NCBI RefSeq assembly: GCF_024125445.1
Contig: NZ_JAMXWM010000004.1
Coordinates: forward strand, 185,105 to 249,104
Direction of reading: 5' to 3'
From: Sporolactobacillus shoreicorticis
GTDB lineage: Bacteria > Bacillota > Bacilli > Bacillales > Sporolactobacillaceae
Length of the DNA stretch: 64,000 nt
Shown here piece after piece: positions 25,677 through 34,226 of the stretch; positions within the stretch are counted from its first letter, which is position 1, and every line of letters begins with the position of its first letter. Under the pieces are notes generated by a model. It was not told the origin of the DNA. It saw only the letters and a list, made by a program, of their open reading frames with translations, and did no database searches. A program made the position numbers and the translations under genes.

Positions 25677-25748
25677 CGTCAACTGTATCAGGAGATTCAA
25701 AACAGAACAGCAACAGAATAGTTTTTTCAAAAAAGAGAGGTAGAAAAC

Positions 25749-27419
25749 ATGGGGAAGATAAAAAGAAAGGTAATGATGCTCGTTGGCGCATTGTTCGTCG
25801 TTTCATCATTAGTCGGCTGTGGAGCGAACACAAGTGGAGACGATGCTTCATCAAATAAAAAATCGGCGAGCAATTTGGCCGACAAACAGGTATTGAATTG
25901 GATCGCGACTGTCGAACTGCCAACTGCCGATTCAGTGAAAGAATATGACACGGCAAGCTCAGAACAAATTGATATTTTTGCTGAAGGATTGTACAAAATT
26001 AACGGGGAAAATGAACCTGTTCCCGCCATTGCCGACGGGCGTCCAAAGGCGACAAATGATAAGAAAACAGAATACACGATTAATATTAAGAAAGGTTTGA
26101 AATGGTCTAACGGCGATCCGTTGACGGCAAAGGATTTTGTTTTTGCCTGGCAGCGCTTGTTTGATCCAAAGACGGCGGCACAAAATGCCAGCACATACTT
26201 CAATATAAAGAATGCGCAAGCCATCAATGAAGGAAAAAAGGATAAAAGCGAGTTAGGCATTAAAGCACTTTCCGATACAAAGCTTCAGGTCAACTTGGAA
26301 TATCCGGACGCATATTTTGAAGAAACACTTTCTGATGAGAATCTTTTCCCGCAAAATGAAAAATTCGTAACTGCGAAGGGCGATAAATACGGATCAAGCA
26401 GTGAGAATACGTTGAGCAACGGACCATTTGTTCTGACTGACTGGGACGGTACCGGGCTGACATGGAAGTATAAGAAAAACAAAAATTACTGGGATAAGAA
26501 AAATATTAAACTAGACCAGATTAATGTACAGGTTGTGAAAGAAACAGCAACCGGTATTAATCTGTATCAAGACGGTACCGTTGACGCCGCGGCACTATCC
26601 GGTGACTTTATTAAGCAGTACAAAGATGATCCGGGATATAAGAAAGTTTTAGCACTGCGCGCAACAAATCTTGAGTTAGGGACAAGCTCAAATAAAGATC
26701 TGCAAAATGAAAATCTGCGAAAAGCGTTAAGTTTATCGATTGATCGCAATGAACTCGTTAACAATGTGCTTGCAGACGGTTCCAGGGCGGCGACCGGAGC
26801 AATTCCAAAGGGCATTGCGAAGAGTCCGAAGGATGGAACAGATTTCGCGGATGCGGCAGGAAACCTAGTGCAGCATGATTCCGCAAAGGCAAAGCAACTA
26901 TGGAATAAAGCGAAGAAAGAACTTGGCAAGAACAAAGTATCTTTTACCTTATTGACTACTGACGATGATGTCTCTAAGGATGTCGGTGAATACTTGCAGA
27001 GTCAAATAGAAACAGCACTTCCAGGAGTAAAGATTAATTTGAGCAACGTTCCTGCAAAGGTCCGTTTCCAGAAAATGATGTCCTATAAGTTTGACTTAGC
27101 TCTCGGAGGCTGGACCGGAGACTTTGATCCGGTGAGCTATTTAAATCAGTTCTACTCAACGTTTGAACATAATCACGCCAAATTTAACGATCCTAAATAT
27201 GATCAGCTGATCGATAAAATTAAAACAAAGGATTTGACCGATCTAAATCATCGATGGGAAGATTTGCTGACAGCTCAAAAGTATTTATTGGATAAACAAG
27301 TGGTTATTCCATTAGATCAAGGTGCGGAAAACTACCTGGTGAATACGAAAGTTAAGGGAATCGTAACACATAATCTTGGAGCCCCCCTTGACATAACACG
27401 TGCGTATTTTGTGAAATAA
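25749..27419 (+). CDS. oppA: oligopeptide ABC transporter substrate-binding lipoprotein
   Basis: Extracytoplasmic binding protein of 556 residues, SBP_bac_5/OppA family. The signal peptide ends in the lipobox LVGC with C24 as lipidated residue, followed by a polar linker. Typical segments are YTINIKKGLKWSNGDPLTAKDFVFAWQR (only in part conserved elsewhere), SNGPFVLTDWDGT and the late ALGGWTGDFDPVSYLNQFY. AGAGAGG lies before ATG 25749. It is first in a transporter operon with oppB, oppC, oppD and oppF, separated from them by an internal terminator-like hairpin. Peptide specificity cannot be read from sequence. The preceding Cys-rich leader hints at sulfur-containing substrates. Confidence 0.92.
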   Translation: MGKIKRKVMMLVGALFVVSSLVGCGANTSGDDASSNKKSASNLADKQVLNWIATVELPTADSVKEYDTASSEQIDIFAEGLYKINGENEPVPAIADGRPKATNDKKTEYTINIKKGLKWSNGDPLTAKDFVFAWQRLFDPKTAAQNASTYFNIKNAQAINEGKKDKSELGIKALSDTKLQVNLEYPDAYFEETLSDENLFPQNEKFVTAKGDKYGSSSENTLSNGPFVLTDWDGTGLTWKYKKNKNYWDKKNIKLDQINVQVVKETATGINLYQDGTVDAAALSGDFIKQYKDDPGYKKVLALRATNLELGTSSNKDLQNENLRKALSLSIDRNELVNNVLADGSRAATGAIPKGIAKSPKDGTDFADAAGNLVQHDSAKAKQLWNKAKKELGKNKVSFTLLTTDDDVSKDVGEYLQSQIETALPGVKINLSNVPAKVRFQKMMSYKFDLALGGWTGDFDPVSYLNQFYSTFEHNHAKFNDPKYDQLIDKIKTKDLTDLNHRWEDLLTAQKYLLDKQVVIPLDQGAENYLVNTKVKGIVTHNLGAPLDITRAYFVK

Positions 27420-27432
27420 TGATCGATCATTA

Positions 27433-27471
27433 CAAAAAGGGAGGGGATCTTTTTCTGCCCCTCTCTTTTTT
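27433..27471 (+). terminator. attenuating terminator between oppA and oppB
   Basis: Arms AAAGGGAGGGG and CCCCTCTCTTT around ATCTTTTTCTG, followed by a T-run. It lies 14 bases after the oppA stop and 31 before oppB. Partial read-through would give more binding protein than permease, a common arrangement in ABC import operons. Confidence 0.7.
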
Positions 27472-27501
27472 ATTGATGTTCTTTGGAGGGAAGGTTTTGG
27501 G

Positions 27502-28446
27502 TTGGCTAAATGGATAAAATTCATAGGTAAAAGAATCATCTACATGCTGGTTACGATTCTATTAATCAGTTCGGTTACTTTTTTTCTCATGCAAAAGCTC
27601 CCGGGATCTCCCTATGGAAATGAAGAAAAAATTACTTCCGCTCAGAAAAAAGTGATGAATGAACGCTATGGTTTAGACAAACCGGTTGCCGAGCAGTATC
27701 TGCTCTACATGGCCGGTATCGCCCGAGGTGATTTCGGTATATCGCTGCAATTCGGCGATCAGCCGGTGGGAAAAATTATTGCGGCCAGAATTGGTCCGTC
27801 TGTTCAACTGGGCATTCAGGCCATTATTTTGGGTACAGTGGTTGGGATCATTCTAGGCATTATTTCAGCCATGTTTCAGAATACATGGATTGATACCTCC
27901 ACTTCATTGACCGCGATTCTCGGACGCTCCGTTCCTAACTTTGTTTTTGCGGTTCTTTTACAGCTTATTTTCGCCATTCATTTGCAATGGCTGCCGATCG
28001 GATTGTGGGATCAGGGATTTTATTCAACCGTTCTTCCAACGATTGCCCTTTCATTCGCTCCAATGGCGGACGCGGCTCGATTTGTTCGAACTGAGATGAT
28101 CGACGTTTTGCATAGCGATTTTATTGAATTAGCGCGCGCCACTGGAATAGGAGAATGGGAAATAGCCGCGAGACACGGCTTAAGAAATGCGGTCATTCCG
28201 CTTATCACGATATTAGGTCCGATGGTTGCCAGCTTGCTGGTCGGTTCTTTAGTCATTGAAAAAATCTTTGCCGTTCCCGGTATTGGTGAGCAATTCATCA
28301 AATCAATTCTTTCAAATGATTATTTTACAATCATGGGTCTCACCATTCTCTACTCTGCTTTACTGGTCGCCGTTATCTTGGTTGTTGATATTCTCTATGT
28401 ATTGATCGATCCGAGGATACGCCTGAGTGAGGGGGATGAAGAATGA
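27502..28446 (+). CDS. oppB: peptide ABC transporter permease OppB
   Basis: Inner-membrane permease of 314 residues with six hydrophobic segments. The N-terminus MAKWIKFIGKRIIYMLVTIL and ARGDFGISLQFGDQPV are family-typical. The cytoplasmic EAA-type loop ELARATGIGEWEIAARHGLRNAVIPL lies at about 215-240. The TTG start at 27502 is preceded by GGAGGGAAGG. The stop overlaps the oppC start by four bases. Confidence 0.93.
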   Translation: MAKWIKFIGKRIIYMLVTILLISSVTFFLMQKLPGSPYGNEEKITSAQKKVMNERYGLDKPVAEQYLLYMAGIARGDFGISLQFGDQPVGKIIAARIGPSVQLGIQAIILGTVVGIILGIISAMFQNTWIDTSTSLTAILGRSVPNFVFAVLLQLIFAIHLQWLPIGLWDQGFYSTVLPTIALSFAPMADAARFVRTEMIDVLHSDFIELARATGIGEWEIAARHGLRNAVIPLITILGPMVASLLVGSLVIEKIFAVPGIGEQFIKSILSNDYFTIMGLTILYSALLVAVILVVDILYVLIDPRIRLSEGDEE

Positions 28447-29477
28447 GCGAACCTGTACGTCCGATCGAAAAGATCCCTGATCACTATTTCAGACTACATC
28501 ATTCTGAGAAAGCTTATGAAAACGAAGCAATCCAGACAAAATCGGTTAACTTCTATCAAGACAGCTGGAGAAGATTAAAGAAAAATAAAGGGGCAGTCGC
28601 TTCTTTTGTCGTATTGCTTCTTATTTTATTCATTTCAATCGTGTCGGTCTGGATAACGCCGCATGATCCTAATGCTCAGGAAGTCAGATATTCTTTTTTA
28701 CCGCCCAAAATTCCCGGGGTCTCGATTAATGGATTTAACGGTTATGCGAAACAAGGAGATCGCTGGGTGGATGTGTATCAACAAAAACAGGTGCCTTCCG
28801 GAAGCTATTACTATTTAGGTACGGATAAATTCGGCAGGGATCTGCTTTCACGATTGCTTTTTGGAACAAGAATTTCGCTGCTTATCGCCTTTTTCGCCGC
28901 TTTTCTTGACCTGACGATCGGTGTGGCCTATGGTCTGACCTCAGGCTGGATTGGCGGCAAGGTTGATACGGTGATGCAGCGCATCCTGGAGATCATCTCA
29001 GGCGTGCCGACACTTGTTGTTGTCGTATTGATGCTGCTCGTGTTTCCACCCGGAATTGTATCGATCGTGATGGCGATGGTTCTGGTCGGATGGATCACGA
29101 TGGCCCGGGTCGTTAGGGGGCAGACATTACAATTAAAAAATCAGGAATTTGTTCTGGCAGCCAAGGTTCTGGGGCAAAGTCCATTGAAAATCGCACTTGG
29201 CGAGATCTTTCCTAATCTAAGCAGTGTCATTATTATTCAAACCATGTTCACCATTCCAACTGCCATTTTCTTTGAAGCGTTTTTAAGCTTTATTGGGTTG
29301 GGCATGCGCGCACCCAGCGCCTCTTTAGGAACACTGATTAATGACGGATACCAGACATTTCGATTTTATCCGCATTTAATGTGGTATCCGGCGCTCGTCA
29401 TCAGCTTAATCATGATTTCGTTTAACATTTTCGCTGATGGACTCAGAGACGCTTTTGATCCGAAGATGAAGGGGTAA
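28443..29477 (+). CDS. oppC: peptide ABC transporter permease OppC
   Basis: Second permease, 344 residues, with the OppC N-terminal cytoplasmic extension and first helix VASFVVLLLILFISIVSVWI. A large external loop ends at YYLGTDKFGRDLLSRLLFGTR, followed by five more helices and the EAA loop VLAAKVLGQSPLKIALGEIFPN. It is translationally coupled to oppB (ATGA overlap) and followed by oppD after 4 bases. Confidence 0.94.
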   Translation: MSEPVRPIEKIPDHYFRLHHSEKAYENEAIQTKSVNFYQDSWRRLKKNKGAVASFVVLLLILFISIVSVWITPHDPNAQEVRYSFLPPKIPGVSINGFNGYAKQGDRWVDVYQQKQVPSGSYYYLGTDKFGRDLLSRLLFGTRISLLIAFFAAFLDLTIGVAYGLTSGWIGGKVDTVMQRILEIISGVPTLVVVVLMLLVFPPGIVSIVMAMVLVGWITMARVVRGQTLQLKNQEFVLAAKVLGQSPLKIALGEIFPNLSSVIIIQTMFTIPTAIFFEAFLSFIGLGMRAPSASLGTLINDGYQTFRFYPHLMWYPALVISLIMISFNIFADGLRDAFDPKMKG

Positions 29478-29481
29478 TCCA

Positions 29482-30534
29482 ATGACTGAAAAAATAGTGT
29501 CCGTGAAAAATTTACAGGTTTCCTTTGACACATTCTCTGGGAAAGTTCACGCGGTCAGGGGAGTCTCGTTTGATTTATTGCGAGGAGAAACCTTAGCGAT
29601 TGTAGGAGAATCCGGTTCCGGAAAGTCGGTAACATGCCGAAGCATCATTCGACTGCTTTCAAAAAATGCTTCAATTGACGAAGGAACGATCTTTTATGAA
29701 GATGAGGAAATGCTGTTAAAAACACCGAAGGAATTAAGAAAAATTCGTGGGAAAGAAATTTCAATTATTTTTCAAGATCCGATGACCTCGCTTAATCCGA
29801 CGATGCAAATTGGAAAACAAATTTCCAGACCGATGATCCATCACTTACATCTTTCAAAGAACGAAGCAAAGCGAAGGGCCATTGATTTGTTGGATCTTGT
29901 CGGCATCCCGAATAGTGAGGAACGCTACAAAAATTATCCGCATCAGTTTTCAGGAGGTCAGAGGCAGAGAATTGTCATCGCGATTGCGTTAGCCTGCAAT
30001 CCTAGAGTCTTAATCGCCGATGAACCGACGACGGCTTTGGATGTGACGATTCAGGCGCAAATCATTGAGCTGATGAAAGAAATACAGAAAAAAACAGGAA
30101 TGTCGATTATTTTTATCACCCATGATTTGGGCGTTGTTGCAAAGGTTGCCGATCGAGTTGCGGTGATGTACGGAGGGAAGATCGTCGAGTTTGGCAAAAC
30201 TGAAGAAATCTATTATCTGCCGCAGCATCCTTATACATGGGGATTATTACAATCCATTCCATCATTAGAAGAAACAGAGGAAGACTTGTATGCGATTCCC
30301 GGCTCGCCGCCTGATTTAATTCATCCGCCCAAAGGAGACGCATTTTATCTAAGAAATCCTTATGCGCTTGAAGTCGATCTTCACTTTGAGCCGCCTCTTT
30401 ACCAAGTATCGCCGACTCATTACGCGGCAACGTGGTTATTGGACAAGCGGGCTCCTAAAATAGCAGTGCCTGCGTCCATTCAGCGTCGGTATGACATTTA
30501 TCATCAAAGGCATAAGGAGGGGTACGATGAGTGA
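29482..30534 (+). CDS. oppD: peptide ABC transporter ATPase OppD
   Basis: Cytoplasmic ATPase of 350 residues. Walker A GESGSGKS (about 41-48), Q-loop IIFQDPMTSLNP, signature SGGQRQRI, Walker B VLIADEPTTALD and switch histidine in FITHDLG are all visible. The C-terminal oligopeptide-specific extension is present (IPGSPPDLIHPPKGDAFYLR), although it lacks the usual cluster of cysteines seen in many OppD/DppD proteins. Confidence 0.94.
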   Translation: MTEKIVSVKNLQVSFDTFSGKVHAVRGVSFDLLRGETLAIVGESGSGKSVTCRSIIRLLSKNASIDEGTIFYEDEEMLLKTPKELRKIRGKEISIIFQDPMTSLNPTMQIGKQISRPMIHHLHLSKNEAKRRAIDLLDLVGIPNSEERYKNYPHQFSGGQRQRIVIAIALACNPRVLIADEPTTALDVTIQAQIIELMKEIQKKTGMSIIFITHDLGVVAKVADRVAVMYGGKIVEFGKTEEIYYLPQHPYTWGLLQSIPSLEETEEDLYAIPGSPPDLIHPPKGDAFYLRNPYALEVDLHFEPPLYQVSPTHYAATWLLDKRAPKIAVPASIQRRYDIYHQRHKEGYDE

Positions 30535-31486
30535 ACGAAAAAAATTGATTCAGGTAAAGGGATTGCAGAAAATTTATTCCCGCGGTAAAAAAAATGAAGT
30601 GAAAGCGATCAATGGTATTAGTTTTGATATATACGAAGGAGAAACATTTGGGCTCGTGGGCGAGTCCGGTTGCGGAAAAACAACAACCGGGAGAAGTATT
30701 GTTAACTTGTACCAGCCGACGGCGGGAAAGATCTATTTCGAAGGCAAGGATATTTCACGAATCAAATCAAAAAGAGAACAGTTGGAATTTCATCGAAATG
30801 TTCAAATGATTTTTCAAGATCCCTATGCATCACTGAATCCTAAGAAAAAGGTCTTGGATATCATTGGTGCAGGCATCGATATTCACCATCTGGCTAAATC
30901 GAAAAAGGATCGAAATGATCAAATCAGAGTGCTATTGGCAACGGTCGGTCTCAATCCGGAACATGCCAACCGCTATCCACATGAGTTCTCCGGCGGACAG
31001 CGTCAACGAATCGGTATTGCCAGGGCCTTAGCGGTACGGCCTAAATTGATCGTTTGTGATGAACCGATCTCTGCTCTTGACGTATCCATACAAGCACAAA
31101 TTGTCAATCTCTTGAAAAAGCTGCAGAAAGAAAAACAGCTTACTTATTTGTTTATCGCCCATGATCTTTCAATGGTGCGGCATATTAGCGACCGAATAGC
31201 TGTGATGTATCGCGGCACAATTGTTGAGTCCGGAGATGCCGGTGAAATCTATCATTATCCAATTCATAGTTATACAAAAAGCCTGCTGTCTGCTATTCCG
31301 TACGCTGATCCGTATGCGGATAAAAAGCGTTCTCGCATTATTTATCATGTTAACGAAGATGATCTTATCGGCGGAATCCATGAAATAGGAACCAACCATT
31401 ACATCTTAAGCACGGAAAATCAGATTGAGAATTATAAGGGACAATTAGCGTATGAGAAAACACAAGCAACGAATAACGCTCATTAA
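30527..31486 (+). CDS. oppF: peptide ABC transporter ATPase OppF
   Basis: Partner ATPase of 319 residues with Walker A GESGCGKT, Q-loop MIFQDPYASLNPK, signature SGGQRQRIGIARAL, Walker B LIVCDEPISALD and FIAHDLS. ATG 30527 is supported by AAGGAGGGG 5-6 bases upstream; it overlaps the oppD stop by 8 bases. A frame open further upstream lies inside oppD. Its own 3' end overlaps the next gene by 35 bases. Confidence 0.94.
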   Translation: MSERKKLIQVKGLQKIYSRGKKNEVKAINGISFDIYEGETFGLVGESGCGKTTTGRSIVNLYQPTAGKIYFEGKDISRIKSKREQLEFHRNVQMIFQDPYASLNPKKKVLDIIGAGIDIHHLAKSKKDRNDQIRVLLATVGLNPEHANRYPHEFSGGQRQRIGIARALAVRPKLIVCDEPISALDVSIQAQIVNLLKKLQKEKQLTYLFIAHDLSMVRHISDRIAVMYRGTIVESGDAGEIYHYPIHSYTKSLLSAIPYADPYADKKRSRIIYHVNEDDLIGGIHEIGTNHYILSTENQIENYKGQLAYEKTQATNNAH

Positions 31487-31799
31487 CTGTTTATTATGGT
31501 CACTGCCGATCTTTTATCTTTTCGTTCTGTGGGAAGGCGGCCGTTTTGATATCCTTACCTTATCCAACTCAAGTTTTTTATTGGCGCTTTCGTTAAGTAT
31601 TATGGCAACGTTTCAATGGCTGATTCGTGAAAGAGTATTTGCATTCTTTATACAGTGCTGTAAACGATTTTTCTTTAAAGGCAGTTGGAAGAATGAGAAA
31701 CACCAAGAGAAGAAAACGAGAATCAATCATTATTTAGCTTATGAGTTTTTGACTGCGATCATTTACTGCTGTTTCAGCTTTGTGCTTCTTATTTTTTGA
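31452..31799 (+). CDS. DUF3899-like small membrane protein
   Basis: A 115-residue protein with three or four hydrophobic segments (about 12-28, 40-56, 97-114) and basic loops (FFKGSWKNEKHQEKK). Its pattern resembles the DUF3899 family of Bacillales membrane proteins, which have no known function. It begins inside oppF and ends 16 bases before the M20 gene, so it belongs to the operon. A role next to the peptide transporter is inferred only from this position. Confidence 0.6.
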   Translation: MRKHKQRITLINCLLWSLPIFYLFVLWEGGRFDILTLSNSSFLLALSLSIMATFQWLIRERVFAFFIQCCKRFFFKGSWKNEKHQEKKTRINHYLAYEFLTAIIYCCFSFVLLIF

Positions 31800-31815
31800 A
31801 CTGGGGTGAGAGACA

Positions 31816-33006
31816 ATGGGTGTAGAAGAATACAAAACGAAAATTAGAGCGATTATTGAACAGAATACAACAGAATATCAGGAAGCATCGCTAGACATTC
31901 ATCATCATCCGGAAGTAAGCAATCATGAATTTCATTCTTCTGATGTGTTGATTCACCTTTTACAAAAGGGTGGATTTGATGTGAAAAAGGATGTGGCCGG
32001 TCATCGCACAGGATTTGACGCGCGCTATAAATCATCCAAACCGGGTCCTACGATTGCTTTTTTGGCTGAATATGACGCGTTACCCGGATTGGGACATGGA
32101 TGCGGACATAATTTGTTTGGGCCTACTTCCTCTTTGGCAGGAGTCGCTATTCGCTCACTCATTGATGATTTAGGCGGTGAGATCAGGGTATACGGTACTC
32201 CGGGAGAGGAAGGCGGAGAAAACGGAAGCGCGAAAGAAAGTTTCGTGAAAAATGGATTTTTCAACGATGTAGATGCTGCATTATGTGTCCATCCGGGATA
32301 TAAGAATAAGTTGTCTGGGAGTTTACTAGCCAATGATCCGGTTTCTATTGAATTCTTTGGGAAACCTGCTCATGCGGCAGGCGCTCCTGAGAAGGGAATT
32401 AACGCGCTGGACGCGATTATTCTAACTTTTAACGGGATCAATGCGCTGCGCCAGCAGTTAAAGGAGGATATCCGAATTCATGGGATCATTACCCACGGCG
32501 GCGATGTGCCGAATGTGATACCGGATTATGCGTCGGCAAAGTTCTACCTCCGGGCCGCGACACGTCCGGAACTGGATGAAGTCAAAGAAAAAGTTCTGAA
32601 TATAGTTAAGGGAGCAGCATTAGCCACTAGTACTACCTATAAGTTCGGTCTTTATCAGAATAAGGTAGATCATATGATTCTCACACCATCGTTTGATCAA
32701 CTATTTGCAAAGCATTTAGAAGCATTTAAGATTCCCTATGAAAAGGATTCGGGAAAACTAGGTGGATCGAGTGACGTAGGTAATGTCAGCCAGGTGATTC
32801 CGACCATTCAACCGACACTATCTATTTCTGATCAACCAATTGGCGGACATACGGTTGCGTTCAAGGAAGCAGCAGCAAGCAAAAAAGGACTCGCTTCAAT
32901 TCCTCTCGGTGCTCAATTGTTGGCATTAACCGCATTGGACTTATATTTAGATGGAATTTTGCTTGAAAAAATAAAGAAACAGCATGCGGAAAAAGCTGCG
33001 CAATGA
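31816..33006 (+). CDS. M20-family amidohydrolase (AbgB/PM20D2-like)
   Basis: Metal-dependent peptidase or amidohydrolase of 396 residues. Motifs seen are IHHHPEVSNHEF near the N-terminus, FLAEYDALPGLGHGCGHN (about 77-94, metal ligands), GTPGEEGGENGSAK (catalytic glutamate), the dimerisation domain starting near VSIEFFGKPAHAAGAPEKG, and a late GGSSDVGNVSQVIP. The group includes aminobenzoyl-glutamate and dipeptide hydrolases. GGGGTGAGAG precedes ATG 31816. Encoded at the end of an opp operon, it could cleave an imported dipeptide or N-acylated amino acid. Substrate unknown. Confidence 0.85.
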   Translation: MGVEEYKTKIRAIIEQNTTEYQEASLDIHHHPEVSNHEFHSSDVLIHLLQKGGFDVKKDVAGHRTGFDARYKSSKPGPTIAFLAEYDALPGLGHGCGHNLFGPTSSLAGVAIRSLIDDLGGEIRVYGTPGEEGGENGSAKESFVKNGFFNDVDAALCVHPGYKNKLSGSLLANDPVSIEFFGKPAHAAGAPEKGINALDAIILTFNGINALRQQLKEDIRIHGIITHGGDVPNVIPDYASAKFYLRAATRPELDEVKEKVLNIVKGAALATSTTYKFGLYQNKVDHMILTPSFDQLFAKHLEAFKIPYEKDSGKLGGSSDVGNVSQVIPTIQPTLSISDQPIGGHTVAFKEAAASKKGLASIPLGAQLLALTALDLYLDGILLEKIKKQHAEKAAQ

Positions 33007-33134
33007 AGATTAATTGAGATATGTATACGACATGTGATTGGCAAATGAACGGTCGGCTGATCACCGAGGCTGCTTTAAGGTCACAGGCATTGTTTTTTAC
33101 GATAAAAGTAATCTATAGAGAAGCGGGTGATTTA

Positions 33135-34100
33135 ATGGCAAAGATTCAAATCGGACGGACAGAGTTGAGCGTTAACCCTCTCGGCCTTGGAACCAACAAG
33201 ATCGGCGGATACAATCTGTTTCCGAATCTGGATGACGAAGTCGGGAAAAAGGTTATTCAGTCAGCGATCGACCATGATGTTGAGCTGATTGATACAGCAT
33301 TTATGTACGGGCTTGGGCATTCTGAAGAACTGATTGGCGAGGTGCTGCAAAAGAATGACCGGCATAAAGTGGTCGTGGCAACGAAGGGTGCGCAGCAGGT
33401 GGCTGCTGATGGAACGGTGACCTTAAACAACACCCCAGAGTTTTTAACTAAATCCGTGGATGAAAGTCTGCAACGTCTGCACACCGACTATTTGGATATC
33501 TTTTATATTCACTTCCCCGATCAAGACACGCCCAAGGCTGAAGCTGTCGGCGCGCTGCAACGGTTGAGAGAAGCGGGAAAGCTTCGCGCGATCGGCGTGT
33601 CTAACTTTAATTTGGATCAGGTGAAAGAGGCAGATGCAGATGGTTATGTCGACTTGGTGGAGAATCAGTACAATCTGCTTCAGCAAAATGCGGTTAAGGA
33701 ATTACTACCATATTTAAGTGAACAGCACATCTCATTTGTTCCGTATGAACCGTTCGCTGCTGCTCTTCTGACTGGGCGCTACGCTCCGGACAATCTGCCG
33801 CATTTTGAAGAAGGGGATCATCGTTTAAACATTGATCTCTATAAACCGGATCAGCTAAAAGCAAATGTTGCGAAAGTCGAGCAGCTGAAGCCGATCGCTG
33901 CGACCTATCATGCGACGGTGGCGCAGATTGTCCTTGCATGGTACATGAAGAATCCGCTGATTGGACCAGTAATTCCAGGCGCGCGTACACCAGAGCAATT
34001 GCTTGCAAATGTGCAAAGCGAGGGTCTTCAGCTTAGCGATTCAGATTACAAAATTATCGAACAGATTTTTGTATCATTTTTTGAAAACAGCCGTCAGTGA
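33135..34100 (+). CDS. aldo/keto reductase
   Basis: NADPH-dependent oxidoreductase of 321 residues with an AKR barrel. The tetrad is visible: D in LIDTAFMYG with its tyrosine, K in VVATKGAQ and H in FYIHFPD. GVSNFNLDQV and a C-terminal IPGARTPEQL (cofactor-binding) are also present. ATG 33135 follows GCGGGTGA by 5-6 bases; an in-frame ATG at 33021 lacks a site. The gene is 128 bases after the M20 gene and ends inside a strong terminator. Substrate unknown. Confidence 0.88.
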   Translation: MAKIQIGRTELSVNPLGLGTNKIGGYNLFPNLDDEVGKKVIQSAIDHDVELIDTAFMYGLGHSEELIGEVLQKNDRHKVVVATKGAQQVAADGTVTLNNTPEFLTKSVDESLQRLHTDYLDIFYIHFPDQDTPKAEAVGALQRLREAGKLRAIGVSNFNLDQVKEADADGYVDLVENQYNLLQQNAVKELLPYLSEQHISFVPYEPFAAALLTGRYAPDNLPHFEEGDHRLNIDLYKPDQLKANVAKVEQLKPIAATYHATVAQIVLAWYMKNPLIGPVIPGARTPEQLLANVQSEGLQLSDSDYKIIEQIFVSFFENSRQ

Positions 34101-34130
34101 GACGTTTATCTCACCGATGGCTGTTTTTTC
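34085..34130 (+). terminator. rho-independent terminator
   Basis: Long near-perfect hairpin ACAGCCGTCAGTGAG / CTCACCGATGGCTGT followed by TTTTTT. The left arm contains the stop codon of the aldo/keto reductase. Confidence 0.88.
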
Positions 34131-34226
34131 CCACCGGGTAAACGTGTCTTTTCTATATAATTAGTGATCTGTCTTTCCAAAAAAGGAAGGACAGACATAA
34201 AAATATAGAAAAGGAGCTGTCGAGAC

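Noticed and set aside
25568..25748. Lysine or other riboswitch before oppA
   Set aside because: No conserved riboswitch core; the Cys-rich short frame explains the leader better.
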